From: CAZAMI01 sp964627805 | Lineage (GTDB): Archaea; Thermoproteota; Thermoprotei_A; Sulfolobales; NBVN01 | Assembly (NCBI GenBank): GCA_964627805.1 | Contig: CAZVLA010000013.1 | Location: 16,314 to 80,313, forward strand | Reading direction: 5' to 3' | Length of the DNA stretch: 64,000 bases | Shown: positions 43,780 to 53,349 of the stretch, in pieces | How the letters are laid out: every line of letters starts with the position of its first letter | How positions within the stretch are numbered: the stretch's first letter is position 1 | Program-made: the position numbers and the translations under genes | Notes under the pieces: model-generated | Told to the model about the DNA's origin: nothing | The model's input: the letters and a program-made list of their open reading frames with translations, nothing else | The model's database searches: none

Positions 43780-44181
43780 ATGGCGTTCACATCACGTGAG
43801 ATTAAGTGGGGTGTGGCACATATATTCTCCTCATTTAATAACACTATAGTACACATAACCGACTTAAGCGGGGCTGAAACAGTCTCTAGATGGTCCGGAG
43901 GTATGGTGGTAAGAGCTGATAGAGAGAAGCCGTCGCCCTACGTGGCAATGATGATAGCTTACAGAGCAGCTCAGGAAGCTATGGAGAAGGGAATAATGGC
44001 TATACATATAAAGGTGAGGGGACCCGGAGGTCATGGACCCAAAATACCTGGACCCGGGGCTCAAGCAGCCATTAGAGCATTAGCTAGGGCTGGATTCATT
44101 ATAGGTAGGATAGAGGATGTAACGCCGATACCTCACGACACCACTAGGAGACCTGGAGGTAGGCGTGGTAGGAGAGTGTAA
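43780..44181 (+). CDS. rps11: Ribosomal protein uS11
   Basis: WGVAHIFSSFNNTIVHITDL, HIKVRGPGGHGPKIPGPGAQ and the C-terminal TPIPHDTTRRPGGRRGRR are the universal uS11 signatures. 133 residues, ATG start. Confidence 0.95.
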   Translation: MAFTSREIKWGVAHIFSSFNNTIVHITDLSGAETVSRWSGGMVVRADREKPSPYVAMMIAYRAAQEAMEKGIMAIHIKVRGPGGHGPKIPGPGAQAAIRALARAGFIIGRIEDVTPIPHDTTRRPGGRRGRRV

Positions 44182-44192
44182 GGTGTTTCAAC

Positions 44193-45050
44193 ATGTCTAG
44201 TAGAAATAGTGCTGATGTTGAGATCATTGAAGCTAGCGAGAATAAACTGAAACTATTATTTAAGAACGTGCCCCTAGCTATCGTTAATGCCATTAGGAGA
44301 GCCGCGTACGAGGAAGTACCTACTATGGCTGTTGATTATGTAGTATTTAGAACTAATACAACCTCCCTCCACGATGAAATAATAGCTCATAGATTAGCAA
44401 TGATACCCCTAAGGTCCGAGGAAGCGATTAGGAAGTACAGAAGTCCTGAAGAGTGCGTAGGCGGTGAGGAGGCTTTCTATAAAGAGGGGTGTTATGTAAC
44501 ACTTTACTTAGAAGCGGAGACGGGTGAGGATGAGAAGAAGGTTGTTTACTCTAGCGAGTTAAGACCTCTAGACGATCCTAACGTAGTTCCTGTATACAGT
44601 AACATACCAATAGTTGTCCTAGGACCTAATCAGAGAATATGCTTAGAAGCTAAGGCAAGACTCGGTAGGGGTAAGGAACATATTAAATGGTCACCAGTAA
44701 CGGTGGCTGTATCGACGTACGTACCAGTAATCGAGATAGATAGTAGTAAATGCGTTGGTTGCGGTGAATGCATCGTAGTATGTCCTAAGGGAGCCTTAAC
44801 GACAGGCGATGAGGGTAAGCCCATACCAAACCCTGATAAATGTAACCTATGTAGGCAGTGTGTTAAGGCATGTCAGTATGACGCTATAAATCTTAAATGG
44901 AGAGAAGATGAATACTACCTAATGATTGAGTCCTCAGGAGCCTTAAGACCTGAGACTATAATTTATGAGTCAGTCAAGGAGATAATTAAGAAAATAGATG
45001 AGTTAATGGATAATTTAAAATCCTTACCTAAGGATGTTAGGAGGGGGTAG
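44193..45050 (+). CDS. rpoD: RNA polymerase subunit D (Rpo3) with two 4Fe-4S motifs
   Basis: Assembly-platform subunit, homologue of bacterial alpha and RPB3. The dimerisation part has FKNVPLAIVNAIRRAAYEEVP. The inserted ferredoxin-like domain has two complete cysteine sets, C187/C190/C193/C197 and C217/C220/C223/C227, so it can hold two clusters; many archaea keep only one or none. 285 residues, ATG start. Confidence 0.95.
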   Translation: MSSRNSADVEIIEASENKLKLLFKNVPLAIVNAIRRAAYEEVPTMAVDYVVFRTNTTSLHDEIIAHRLAMIPLRSEEAIRKYRSPEECVGGEEAFYKEGCYVTLYLEAETGEDEKKVVYSSELRPLDDPNVVPVYSNIPIVVLGPNQRICLEAKARLGRGKEHIKWSPVTVAVSTYVPVIEIDSSKCVGCGECIVVCPKGALTTGDEGKPIPNPDKCNLCRQCVKACQYDAINLKWREDEYYLMIESSGALRPETIIYESVKEIIKKIDELMDNLKSLPKDVRRG

Positions 45051-45053
45051 GGC

Positions 45054-45419
45054 ATGGTGCGGAGGACAGGACCTACTAACATAGTCATAAGGAAACTAGT
45101 AAGGGAGTTACGCAAGTATGCTAGAACATATAACGCACCCATATGGTCCTATGTCGCCGATCTTATAGAAAGACCTACCAGGAGGAGAGTGGTTGTTAAC
45201 GTTAGTAAGTTAAATAGATACTTAAGGAATGGAGAGGTTGCAGTAGTTCCTGGTAAGGTCTTGGGTGCTGGAAAATTAGAGAAGAAGGTTACGGTAGCCG
45301 CCATAAGCTTCTCTAAGTCAGCTCTTGAGAAAATTAAGGCTAGCGGTGGTTCAGCTTTATTTATTAGTGACTTAATTAGGGAGAACCCAAGAGGTAGTAG
45401 GGTGAGGGTAATAATATGA
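45054..45419 (+). CDS. rpl18e: Ribosomal protein eL18
   Basis: The 121-residue protein (RRTGPTNIVIRKLVRELRKY, RRRVVVNVSKLNRYLRNGE, VPGKVLGAGKLEKKVTVAA) matches eL18. It lies 4 bp after rpoD and overlaps uL13 by 4 bp. Confidence 0.93.
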   Translation: MVRRTGPTNIVIRKLVRELRKYARTYNAPIWSYVADLIERPTRRRVVVNVSKLNRYLRNGEVAVVPGKVLGAGKLEKKVTVAAISFSKSALEKIKASGGSALFISDLIRENPRGSRVRVII

Positions 45420-45898
45420 CGTCTAAGTTAGGTAATGTTAAGGTGGATAGGACTGTTGTCATTGACGCAGAAGGAGCTATACTGGGTAGGTTAGCTAGTG
45501 TAGTCGCCAAGCTATTGCAGGAGGGATTCAGAGTGTATGTAGTTAATGCTGATAAAGCCGTAGTTAGCGGTGATAGATTAATGGTTATTAAGTCATATCA
45601 TATCTGGTTAGAAATCAAGACATTAAGGAACCCTCAGAAATCATCACCAAAGAGACCAAGATCTCCAGAGGCGATAATTAAGCGTGCAGTTAAAGGTATG
45701 CTACCTAAGGATAATTGGAAAGGCATCGAAGCCTTAAAGAGATTAAAGGTCTTCGTAGGTATACCTAAGGAATTAAAGAATAAGGAATTCATTCGTATTC
45801 CCGAAGCAGATAAATCAAGGTTAAGAGGTGATTACATAACCGTAGCTGAAATAGCTAAATCTATGGGGTGGAAGGGGTATGAGTGGGCAGGTAGGTAA
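45416..45898 (+). CDS. rpl13: Ribosomal protein uL13
   Basis: VVIDAEGAILGRLASVVAKLL at the N-terminus, SPKRPRSPEAIIKRAVKGML and the C-terminal region identify uL13. 160 residues, ATG start. It overlaps the uS9 start by 20 bp. Confidence 0.93.
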   Translation: MTSKLGNVKVDRTVVIDAEGAILGRLASVVAKLLQEGFRVYVVNADKAVVSGDRLMVIKSYHIWLEIKTLRNPQKSSPKRPRSPEAIIKRAVKGMLPKDNWKGIEALKRLKVFVGIPKELKNKEFIRIPEADKSRLRGDYITVAEIAKSMGWKGYEWAGR

Positions 45899-46295
45899 GA
45901 TAGTCATCGCTACGGGTAAGAGAAAAACATCAATAGCTAGAGCAGTTATTAAGCCAGGTAAGGGTAGAGTATGGATTAATGGAATACCATTAGAGATCTA
46001 CCCAATAGAGATGGCTAGGCTAAAGATGATGGAGCCATTACTCCTTGCGGGTAAGGAGATATGGAATTCAGTCGATATTAAGGTTAATGTAAGGGGAGGT
46101 GGTGTAATGTCTCAAGCGGAGGCTGTTAGATCAGCAATAGCTAGGGGCTTAGTTGCGTATACAGGTAGTGAGTTACTTAAGAGGATATATAAGGAGTACA
46201 GTAGGCCTATGTTAGTGAATGATCCTAGGAGGACAGAGCCTGAGAAGTGGATGAGGTATAGCGCTAGGAGATGGAGGCAAAAGTCCTATAGGTGA
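45879..46295 (+). CDS. rps9: Ribosomal protein uS9
   Basis: ATGKRKTSIARAVIKPGKGR at the N-terminus and the C-terminal tail KWMRYSARRWRQKSYR, which reaches the P-site tRNA, identify uS9. 138 residues, ATG start inside the uL13 gene. Confidence 0.95.
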   Translation: MSGQVGKIVIATGKRKTSIARAVIKPGKGRVWINGIPLEIYPIEMARLKMMEPLLLAGKEIWNSVDIKVNVRGGGVMSQAEAVRSAIARGLVAYTGSELLKRIYKEYSRPMLVNDPRRTEPEKWMRYSARRWRQKSYR

Positions 46296-46301
46296 TGGGG
46301 C

Positions 46302-46505
46302 ATGGTACTCTTCCCAGTTAGGTGCTTCACATGCGGTGCAGTAATAGGTGATAAGTGGGAGGAATTTATTAAGAGAGTAAAGGCTGGTGAAAGCCCTAAG
46401 AAGGTACTTGACGACCTAGGTATTAGGAGGTACTGCTGTAGACGCATGTTCATATCACATGTTAACCTTATAGATGAGATAATATACTACTCTAGGAAGG
46501 TGTGA
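46302..46505 (+). CDS. rpoN: RNA polymerase subunit N (Rpo10)
   Basis: The 67-residue zinc-bundle protein has PVRCFTCGAVIGDKW and RRYCCRRMFISHVNLIDEI, the CxxC...CC pattern of RPB10. ATG start; overlaps the uS2 start by 4 bp. Confidence 0.95.
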   Translation: MVLFPVRCFTCGAVIGDKWEEFIKRVKAGESPKKVLDDLGIRRYCCRRMFISHVNLIDEIIYYSRKV

Positions 46506-46507
46506 TT

Positions 46508-47143
46508 ATGCAGGACACATCAAGAGGTAGGTCAGCTGCGGTTGAGTTGCTTGTTCCGTTAAACGTGTACCTAGAGGCGGGTGTCCACATAGGTACCTAC
46601 ATATGTACTAAACACATGAAGAGGTTCGTATATAAGCAGAGGCCTGACGGACCTTACATACTTGATATACGTAAGGTCGATGAGAGAATAAGAATCGCTG
46701 CTAAGTTTCTCGCAAGGTATAAGCCAGAGACGATATTAGCTGTATCAGCGCGTCAATACGGCTTCACCCCCGTTAGGAAGTTCTCTGAGTACGTAGGGTG
46801 TAAGTACATTATCGGTAGGTTCATACCGGGAACCCTAACTAACCCGCACTTAGATATTTACGTAGAGCCCGACGTACTACTAGTTACCGATCCTAGAGTT
46901 GATCAGCAAGCAATTATTGAAGCATCGAGGGTAGGCATACCTGTCGTGGCTATTGCTAGTACCGACGCTAAGCTAAGCTACATAGATGTAGTAATTCCAG
47001 GCAACAATAAAGGTAGGAAGTCCTTAGCTACTATATACTGGTTACTAACTAGGCAAGTACTTAGAGAACGTGGCGTAATAGCTCCTGACGGAGACTTACA
47101 GGAAGGTCCTGAAGCATTCGAAACTAAGATCGTTCATAGGTGA
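46508..47143 (+). CDS. rps2: Ribosomal protein uS2
   Basis: LEAGVHIGTYICTKHMKRFV, YILDIRKVDERIRIAAKFL, RFIPGTLTNPHLDIYVEPD and VTDPRVDQQAI are archaeal uS2 motifs. About 211 residues. ATG 46508 is preferred; a GTG at 46502 is in frame. Last ribosomal gene of the operon, followed by the isoprenoid genes. Confidence 0.94.
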   Translation: MQDTSRGRSAAVELLVPLNVYLEAGVHIGTYICTKHMKRFVYKQRPDGPYILDIRKVDERIRIAAKFLARYKPETILAVSARQYGFTPVRKFSEYVGCKYIIGRFIPGTLTNPHLDIYVEPDVLLVTDPRVDQQAIIEASRVGIPVVAIASTDAKLSYIDVVIPGNNKGRKSLATIYWLLTRQVLRERGVIAPDGDLQEGPEAFETKIVHR

Positions 47144-47168
47144 TTTTAAGTAAAGGGGAAATCAATCT

Positions 47169-48029
47169 GTGGCTAGCTTATCTGTAAGAGCACGTGGTTA
47201 CCTACTAATTAATTACGTACCTGCACTATATAGGGACAATCCCCTCGTAGTAATCCCAACAACATCGCATACACACATAAGGATTAAATTAAGTGCCCTA
47301 CCCAATGAAGGAGTAAGTGACGACGTTAATGTAAGTATTCAAGCACCCTTACCCAACGACTTAACGAAAGCGTGTTCGGACTTAATAAGGGAATTCGTAA
47401 TTAAAGTATTTAATGAGGTTGGATTTAGGGGTAACGTAAGTATTAAGGTAAGTTCTAGTAAACCCCAACAACTTAAGCTAATCTACGTACTAACCACTAA
47501 TTACTTAATTAATCTATTATGCGGTGAATTAACTAAGGAATTGATAGATTCTATATGTTCACTCGATAAGCTACTGAAATTAGGTAATGATGTGTTAGCT
47601 TTAAGATACACTACACTCTGTAGAGGTAGGCCTATGATATGGAGATTAGGTGAGGGGTATTTATGCCACGAATCTAAGGTAGTCGTGGATATAGAGAAGA
47701 TATTCTACGTTCCATGCCGTGATGGATGCGTTAATGAAGCAGTAATTAAAGAGTTCCCCAACTCAATAACTAATGCGTTAGTGCATTTAGTAGGAGCTGC
47801 GGGTATTGAGATCTTTCGAAAACTGAACTATTCAAGTGACTACCTAAAGTCGTTACTTAAGATTGTAGGTTCACTAAATTACTTAGTGCTTAATGATGAG
47901 GTGGCTCATGAATTAATTAAGTTATATAGTAGGGAGCTTTGCGATATTAGAAGTGATGAGAGGTACTGCATAATTACGCAAGACATAGGTAATGTAGCAG
48001 AGGTAATTAGTTTTAGGATAACCTACTAA
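47169..48029 (+). CDS. Possible degenerate GHMP-kinase-like protein at the mevalonate kinase position
   Basis: A 286-residue protein I cannot place firmly. SVRARGYLLINYVPALYRDNPLVVIPT resembles the GHMP-kinase N-terminus (usually APGKxLLxGEHxVxxGxPAL), and VSIKVSSSKPQQLKLIYVLT lies where the ATP-binding P-x3-GLGSSAA loop should be, but that loop is absent. In many Crenarchaeota, mevalonate kinase sits between uS2 and isopentenyl phosphate kinase. It may be a structural or inactive relative. GTG start. Nothing is certain beyond position and weak similarity. Confidence 0.45.
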   Translation: MASLSVRARGYLLINYVPALYRDNPLVVIPTTSHTHIRIKLSALPNEGVSDDVNVSIQAPLPNDLTKACSDLIREFVIKVFNEVGFRGNVSIKVSSSKPQQLKLIYVLTTNYLINLLCGELTKELIDSICSLDKLLKLGNDVLALRYTTLCRGRPMIWRLGEGYLCHESKVVVDIEKIFYVPCRDGCVNEAVIKEFPNSITNALVHLVGAAGIEIFRKLNYSSDYLKSLLKIVGSLNYLVLNDEVAHELIKLYSRELCDIRSDERYCIITQDIGNVAEVISFRITY

Positions 48030-48064
48030 ACTGCCCTACTACTTAATAAATTAGGAATTAAGAG

Positions 48065-48874
48065 ATGCGTGAAGTAAAGATAGTGAAGATAGGTGGATCC
48101 GTGATTACGTATAAGGATAGGCCTTACACCGTAGATTACGATTCCTTAGCTAACGTAGCTAGGCAGTTAAGTAAGTACGTACGCGACATAGGCAAGCCAT
48201 TAATAATAATTCATGGAGGAGGCAGCTTCGGTCATGCAGCAGTCAAGGAGTGTGGTAATAAAGATAGCTTAGACCCTCTCTGCGCTTCTAAGGTTATTAA
48301 TGCAATGATGAGATTGGATAGTATATTCTGTGATGAGTTAATTAAATTAGGCTTGGCAGTAACTCCATTACCACCACATGCAGTATTTTATGAGGTTAAG
48401 GACGTGAAGCACCCTAAAGGTATTTTAAAATATGACTTAAGTTTAATTAAGTACTATATAGGCGTAGGCGTTAATCCCGTACTTTTTGGTGATGTAATCA
48501 CTGTGCTTAGCATGGACTTAAGCCATAGTACATTTAGGGTGCTTTCAGGAGATGAAATCGCATGGATATTAGCTAAGGAGTTAGGGATTAAAGAAATAAT
48601 ATTTGTAACAAGAGTTGGTGGATTATATACATCAGACCCCCACACCTCAAGTAGCGCTTCTCTTATAAGAAGTATAAGTAAGTCGCAATTAAGTGAGGTA
48701 GTATTTGCTAAGCCCCAAGGATATGACGTAACGGGCGGTATGGAGTTCAAGATAAGGATGGGCCTAGAGTTAGGTATTGAGGGGGTCAAGGTTAAGATAG
48801 TTGGTTATGAAGGTGATAACCTATATAACTCCTTGGTAGGTCTTGATTTTAGAGGAACTACAATATGGTATTAG
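48065..48874 (+). CDS. ipk: Isopentenyl phosphate kinase
   Basis: Makes isopentenyl diphosphate from isopentenyl phosphate in the archaeal mevalonate pathway. Amino acid kinase fold: VKIGGSVITYK at the N-terminus, IIHGGGSFGHAAV with the His of GGGSFGH that separates IPK from other family members, and DVTGGMEFKIRM near the C-terminus. 269 residues. ATG start; overlaps the isomerase start by 10 bp. Confidence 0.9.
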   Translation: MREVKIVKIGGSVITYKDRPYTVDYDSLANVARQLSKYVRDIGKPLIIIHGGGSFGHAAVKECGNKDSLDPLCASKVINAMMRLDSIFCDELIKLGLAVTPLPPHAVFYEVKDVKHPKGILKYDLSLIKYYIGVGVNPVLFGDVITVLSMDLSHSTFRVLSGDEIAWILAKELGIKEIIFVTRVGGLYTSDPHTSSSASLIRSISKSQLSEVVFAKPQGYDVTGGMEFKIRMGLELGIEGVKVKIVGYEGDNLYNSLVGLDFRGTTIWY

Positions 48875-49977
48875 ACAGGAATCAAGTTAGGAAGTTAGAA
48901 CATATAGATATAGTCATTAATAGGTCGGTTGAGGGACCTCTAACTAACTTCTTAGAGTACGTATTCCTAATACATCAAGCACTACCTAACGTATCAGTTG
49001 ATGATGTCGACCTATCTACAGAGTTCCTCGGTAAGTACTTGGAGGCACCAATAGTGATATCAGGTATGACGGGAGGTGCCCCCGGTACTGAGAAGATAAA
49101 TGAAAGTATAGCTAAGGTTGCTGAGGAATTCAGGATAGCCGTTGGAGTAGGTAGTCAGAGGGCAGCCTTAGGTAATTCTAGCTTAATTAGTACTTACGCA
49201 GTAGTTAGAAGAGTATGTAGAGATGTTCCAGTGATAGCGAATATAGGTATCTCAGAAGTATCTGAATTACCAGTAAGTAAGCTTGAAGAGGTAGTTAATA
49301 TGATTGAGGCGGATGCGTTAGCGGTGCATCTAAATCTACCTCAAGAACTTGTTCAACCCGAAGGTAAAGTTAGTTTAGTTAATGCATTCAGTAAAATTAA
49401 CGAGCTTAAGAATAGACTGCGTGTCCCCCTGATCATTAAGGAAGTCGGGTTCGGGCTATCCATGGAAGTCGTAGGTAAGCTCCGTAGGTTAGGTATTAAA
49501 ATATTTGACATAGCAGGTGCTGGAGGCACTAATTGGGTTATTGTAGAGAAATACAGAGCTATGAAGAGGGGTGATGTAATTAGGGAGTTAATGGCTGATA
49601 ACATTAAGGAATGGGGTATACCGACGGCAGCGTCCATAATAGAAGCAAGATATGCGGCACCTGATGCAGTGATAATAGGTAGTGGAGGAATTAGAACAGC
49701 TCTTGAGGCAGCAAAGGCCATAAGATTGGGTGCCGACTTAGTGGGTATTGCACGCCCTGTATTAGTATATTTAAGTAAGGGCATGCTTAGGGAGTACGTA
49801 AAGGCATTTATACATTCACTAAGACTAATAATGTCCTTAGCGAATGCTACGGACATTCAAGAATTTAAGAAATGCCCGGTAATAATCTTCGGGCCACTTA
49901 AGGAATGGATATTAAGTAGGGGTATTAAGTTAAGCGAAAACGTAATTCCTGGATTCAGCACTAAGAGGAGCACCTAA
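48865..49977 (+). CDS. fni: Type 2 isopentenyl-diphosphate isomerase (FMN)
   Basis: Interconverts IPP and DMAPP using reduced FMN. RKLEHIDIVINRSVEGP, ISGMTGGAPGTEKIN, AVGVGSQRAAL, IIKEVGFGLSMEV, IAGAGGTNW and GSGGIRTALEAAKAIRLGA are TIM-barrel IDI-2 signatures. 370 residues. Directly after isopentenyl phosphate kinase and before the prenyl synthase, so the three steps are in one operon. Confidence 0.94.
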   Translation: MVLDRNQVRKLEHIDIVINRSVEGPLTNFLEYVFLIHQALPNVSVDDVDLSTEFLGKYLEAPIVISGMTGGAPGTEKINESIAKVAEEFRIAVGVGSQRAALGNSSLISTYAVVRRVCRDVPVIANIGISEVSELPVSKLEEVVNMIEADALAVHLNLPQELVQPEGKVSLVNAFSKINELKNRLRVPLIIKEVGFGLSMEVVGKLRRLGIKIFDIAGAGGTNWVIVEKYRAMKRGDVIRELMADNIKEWGIPTAASIIEARYAAPDAVIIGSGGIRTALEAAKAIRLGADLVGIARPVLVYLSKGMLREYVKAFIHSLRLIMSLANATDIQEFKKCPVIIFGPLKEWILSRGIKLSENVIPGFSTKRST

Positions 49978-50033
49978 TTAATTCATAACTTATATTACCT
50001 ACTTAACATCTACCTTAGGGGTGAGTAAGTAAG

Positions 50034-51044
50034 TTGAGTAGGGACTTCAGTAAATTAATTAGTTACGCAAGGTACATAGCTAAGAAGGTAGATAACGTAA
50101 TATACGACATAGTACGTGGTAATCAGGAAAGACTATATGAAGCTTCACTCCACCTAATAAGGGCTGGGGGAAAGAGAGTACGTCCTTTGCTTGTTGTACT
50201 AACTGGTAGATTATACGGCCTACCTGAAGAGAAAGGTGTAGTTGCTGGTGCATCGGTTGAGTTACTCCACAACTTTAGTTTAATACATGATGACATAATG
50301 GATAGAGATGAATTTAGACGTGGTGTTCCAACCGTACATAAGCTTTGGGGCGAGGACGTAGCGATACTCGCAGGTGACTTACTATTAACGCTGTCATTCT
50401 ACGCATTAGCTAAGCTTTATAGGGAGGGTTTTCAACCGATTAGAATAGTTAGGTCTATTGAAGAATTGGCATTGGCGTCTAAGGAATTAGCTGAAGGTCA
50501 AGTAATGGATATGGAATTTCCTATGAGGCAGGACGTAACGCTTGACGAGTATATACTTATGGTTAAGAAGAAGACTTCGGCATTATTCAAAGCCAGTGCA
50601 GCTATAGGAGCCATACTTGCTGGGGCTGGGGAGGATGAAGTAAGTAAGGTTAAAAATTATGCAGAAAGTATTGGTGTCGCATTTCAAATAAGGGACGATG
50701 AATTAGGCTTAGTAGCTGATGAAGCTAAGCTAGGTAAGCCCGTACTTAGTGACTTAAGGGAGGGTAAGAAGACTGTGTTAGTAATTTACGCCTTAGAAAA
50801 TGTGAGTGAAAATGAAAGGAGATTTATACTAAGCGTACTCGGGAGGAGAGACGCAACCTTAAATGAATTAAGGCGGGCTGCTGAGATTATAATTAATTCC
50901 GGAGCTCTTGATTTTAGTAATAAATTAGCTATGGAGTACCTAAGTAAGGGCCTGAGTTATTTAGAACAAACAAAATCTAAGGACAGTGAAGCTAAGGAGT
51001 TATTGAAGGATCTAGCATACTTCTTTGCAAGGAGGCAGTACTGA
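50034..51044 (+). CDS. gds: Polyprenyl (farnesyl/geranylgeranyl) diphosphate synthase
   Basis: Chain elongation of isoprenoid diphosphates for archaeal lipids. First aspartate-rich motif HDDIMDRDEFRRG, second QIRDDELG, and GGKRVRPLLVVLTGRL at the N-terminus. 336 residues, TTG start. Chain length cannot be read safely from the residues before the first motif. Same strand as, and just after, the isomerase. Confidence 0.9.
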   Translation: MSRDFSKLISYARYIAKKVDNVIYDIVRGNQERLYEASLHLIRAGGKRVRPLLVVLTGRLYGLPEEKGVVAGASVELLHNFSLIHDDIMDRDEFRRGVPTVHKLWGEDVAILAGDLLLTLSFYALAKLYREGFQPIRIVRSIEELALASKELAEGQVMDMEFPMRQDVTLDEYILMVKKKTSALFKASAAIGAILAGAGEDEVSKVKNYAESIGVAFQIRDDELGLVADEAKLGKPVLSDLREGKKTVLVIYALENVSENERRFILSVLGRRDATLNELRRAAEIIINSGALDFSNKLAMEYLSKGLSYLEQTKSKDSEAKELLKDLAYFFARRQY

Positions 51045-51046
51045 TC

Positions 51047-51490
51047 ATGTCACCGATAACAGGTAACGCAAGTAGGAGGTTAAAGGAAGAATTAAGTAAG
51101 TTATCCCACGGGTATAAACCTGTACTTTGCTACTTAATTAAAGATAATGAGGAAGTAAGTATTGATTGTATGGAGGTCCCTAAGTTAATTAATAAAGTAT
51201 TTAGCGAAGGTATAGAGATTAAGGTATGTAATGAGGGCAAGGGAGTATGTGTTAATCTCACTAAAGACGATGATATAGTAGCGATGCCTGTTGAGGGTAG
51301 GGAAGTGTACTTCATAGTTAGTGAGGGTGATGAAGTGAGTAAGGACCAACGTATAGGCTACATCATTACAGGTAAGGGTGAAGTAAGAACCATAAGATCA
51401 CCTAAGGACGGAGTAATATTCCTACTTCATGAAGAATTAGGTGAAAAGTACTCTAGGTTTAAGGTATTTATTAAGGGAGGTGGGAAGTGA
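51047..51490 (+). CDS. DUF2118 family protein with lipoyl-like C-terminus
   Basis: A 147-residue protein whose C-terminal part (VSEGDEVSKDQRIGYIITGKG...IRSPKDGVIFLL) is laid out like a biotinyl/lipoyl domain without the modifiable lysine tip. The layout fits DUF2118, a crenarchaeal family of unknown role. It lies 3 bp after the prenyl synthase and just before GluRS. Family name from memory. Confidence 0.65.
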   Translation: MSPITGNASRRLKEELSKLSHGYKPVLCYLIKDNEEVSIDCMEVPKLINKVFSEGIEIKVCNEGKGVCVNLTKDDDIVAMPVEGREVYFIVSEGDEVSKDQRIGYIITGKGEVRTIRSPKDGVIFLLHEELGEKYSRFKVFIKGGGK

Positions 51491-51494
51491 AGTG

Positions 51495-53273
51495 ATGAAT
51501 TCTAACGAATTAATTGAAGAAATATTTAAGCTAGCATTAAAGAATGCAGTAACCCATAACGGAAAAGCCGCTATAGGTCCAGTGATGAGTAAGGTAATGG
51601 GTCAACACCCAGAATTAAGATCTAGAGCTAGGGAGGTACTGAAACTCGTTAAGGAGGTTGTAGATAAGGTTAATAGCATGAGTTTAGAAGAGCAGATTAA
51701 CTTAGTTAATTCAAAGTATCCAGAACTGCTTAAGGAGAGGGAGGTACGTGAGGAAGAGAAAGCATTACCCCCGCTACCTAATGCTGATAAGTATAGATTA
51801 ATAGTTACTAGGTTCGCGCCTAATCCGGACTTCTTAATACATCTAGGTAACGCAAGACCAGCTATACTTAGCTATGAATACGCCCGCATGTACAAGGGTA
51901 AGATGATACTTAGGTTTGAGGATACTGATCCAAAGACTAAAACACCAATGCCTGAAGCTTACAAACTTATCAAGGAGGACCTCAGATGGTTAGGGGTCAA
52001 ATGGGACGAAGAGTACATTCAATCGCTAAGGATGCCTATATACTACAGCATAGTAAGGGAATTAATTAAAGCAGGAGGTGCCTACGTTGATTTATGTTCG
52101 CAAAAAGAATTTAGAAAGTTTAAGTTAAGTAGGAAGGCCTGCCCTCATAGGTCTCAAAGTATTGAGAAGAATTTAGAATTACTCGATAAGATCCTTGAGG
52201 GCTACTTTAGCGAGGGTGAAGCAGTAATTAGAGTTAAAACAGACATTAACTATCCTGACCCCTCAGTAATCGATTGGGTAGCGTTTAGGATAATAAATAC
52301 TGATAAGTATCCCCACCCTATAGTAGGGTCTAAGTACATATTATGGCCGACTTATAATTTCGCAGCGGCAGTTGATGATCATTTAATGGGAGTCACTCAT
52401 ATATTAAGAGGTAAGGAGCATGCAGTTAATACAGTTAAACAGAAGTTCCTATACACTCATTTAGGCTGGGAGTATCCTGAGGTAATAAACTTAGGTAGAC
52501 TTAAGTTAGAAGGTTTTATACTTAGTAAATCAAAGATTAAGGAGCTACTTAAAAGGTACCCTAATAAATTCTTGGGTCCTAATGATCCCCGCTTCGGTAC
52601 CGTAGCTTCAATGCGTTATAGAGGAATAGAGTCTGAAGCTATAAGAAAGGTAATATTAGAGGTCGGTGTTAAGGGTACTGACGCAAGTATTAGTTGGGAT
52701 AATTTAGCATCAATTAATAGAAAAATTATAGATGGTAATACGAGGAGAGTAATGGCGGTGTTTAATCCGTTACTTAAGGTAAAGATCATTAATTACAGAG
52801 GTGGTGACATTGTTAGGATACCCTACCACCCAAGTAATAAGGAGCTAGGTGAGCGCTCAATTAAGCTTGAAGTAAGCGAGGACAGAGTCATTTCCTTATA
52901 CATTGAGCATAGGGATTTAGACGTAATAAGGAAGGTAGGAGGCGTTCGTTTCATGGGGTTATGTAATGCTAGGTACTTGAGGTATTCTGACGACACGGTG
53001 GTTTTAGAATATATCGATGGAGGAGTTAGTAAAGCTAAGGAGTTAGGTTATGGTATAGTTCAATGGGTACCAACTAAAGGTAATGTCATGGTTAAGCTCC
53101 TCAAACCCGAAGGGCTTAGAATGAAAGTAATTAACGGGTTAGGCGAGGAGTCACTAGCACGGATCAAGGAAGGTGAGAGGGTACAATTAATACGTAACGG
53201 ATTTGCGGTAATTAAGAATAGGAGATCTAGAGCAGGTGTTACTAAGGTAGGTCTGCTTTACATTCACGACTAA
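51495..53273 (+). CDS. gltX: Glutamyl-tRNA synthetase (archaeal)
   Basis: Class Ib synthetase with archaeal N-terminal helical domain (1-90). RFAPNPDFLIHLGNARPA is the HIGH region, RFEDTDPKTK follows, and ILSKSK the KMSKS loop; the beta-barrel anticodon domain fills the C-terminus. 592 residues. ATG 51495 was chosen because the upstream in-frame start at 51441 lies inside the DUF2118 gene and adds unrelated residues. It probably also supplies Glu-tRNA-Gln in archaea with GatDE. Confidence 0.93.
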   Translation: MNSNELIEEIFKLALKNAVTHNGKAAIGPVMSKVMGQHPELRSRAREVLKLVKEVVDKVNSMSLEEQINLVNSKYPELLKEREVREEEKALPPLPNADKYRLIVTRFAPNPDFLIHLGNARPAILSYEYARMYKGKMILRFEDTDPKTKTPMPEAYKLIKEDLRWLGVKWDEEYIQSLRMPIYYSIVRELIKAGGAYVDLCSQKEFRKFKLSRKACPHRSQSIEKNLELLDKILEGYFSEGEAVIRVKTDINYPDPSVIDWVAFRIINTDKYPHPIVGSKYILWPTYNFAAAVDDHLMGVTHILRGKEHAVNTVKQKFLYTHLGWEYPEVINLGRLKLEGFILSKSKIKELLKRYPNKFLGPNDPRFGTVASMRYRGIESEAIRKVILEVGVKGTDASISWDNLASINRKIIDGNTRRVMAVFNPLLKVKIINYRGGDIVRIPYHPSNKELGERSIKLEVSEDRVISLYIEHRDLDVIRKVGGVRFMGLCNARYLRYSDDTVVLEYIDGGVSKAKELGYGIVQWVPTKGNVMVKLLKPEGLRMKVINGLGEESLARIKEGERVQLIRNGFAVIKNRRSRAGVTKVGLLYIHD

Positions 53274-53349
53274 CAAATAATTAGTAATAGGTTAAGCTTA
53301 AAAACACGGTACCTAAGTACCTACGGAACGACGACCGGGGTGGATGAGA

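Noticed and set aside
48454..48789. 111-codon antisense frame inside isopentenyl phosphate kinase
   Set aside because: Shadow of a well supported gene; low-complexity composition and no promoter.
49353..49856. Long 167-codon minus-strand open frame inside the isomerase gene
   Set aside because: It is a shadow of fni, which has all type 2 isomerase motifs; the antisense product has no family features.
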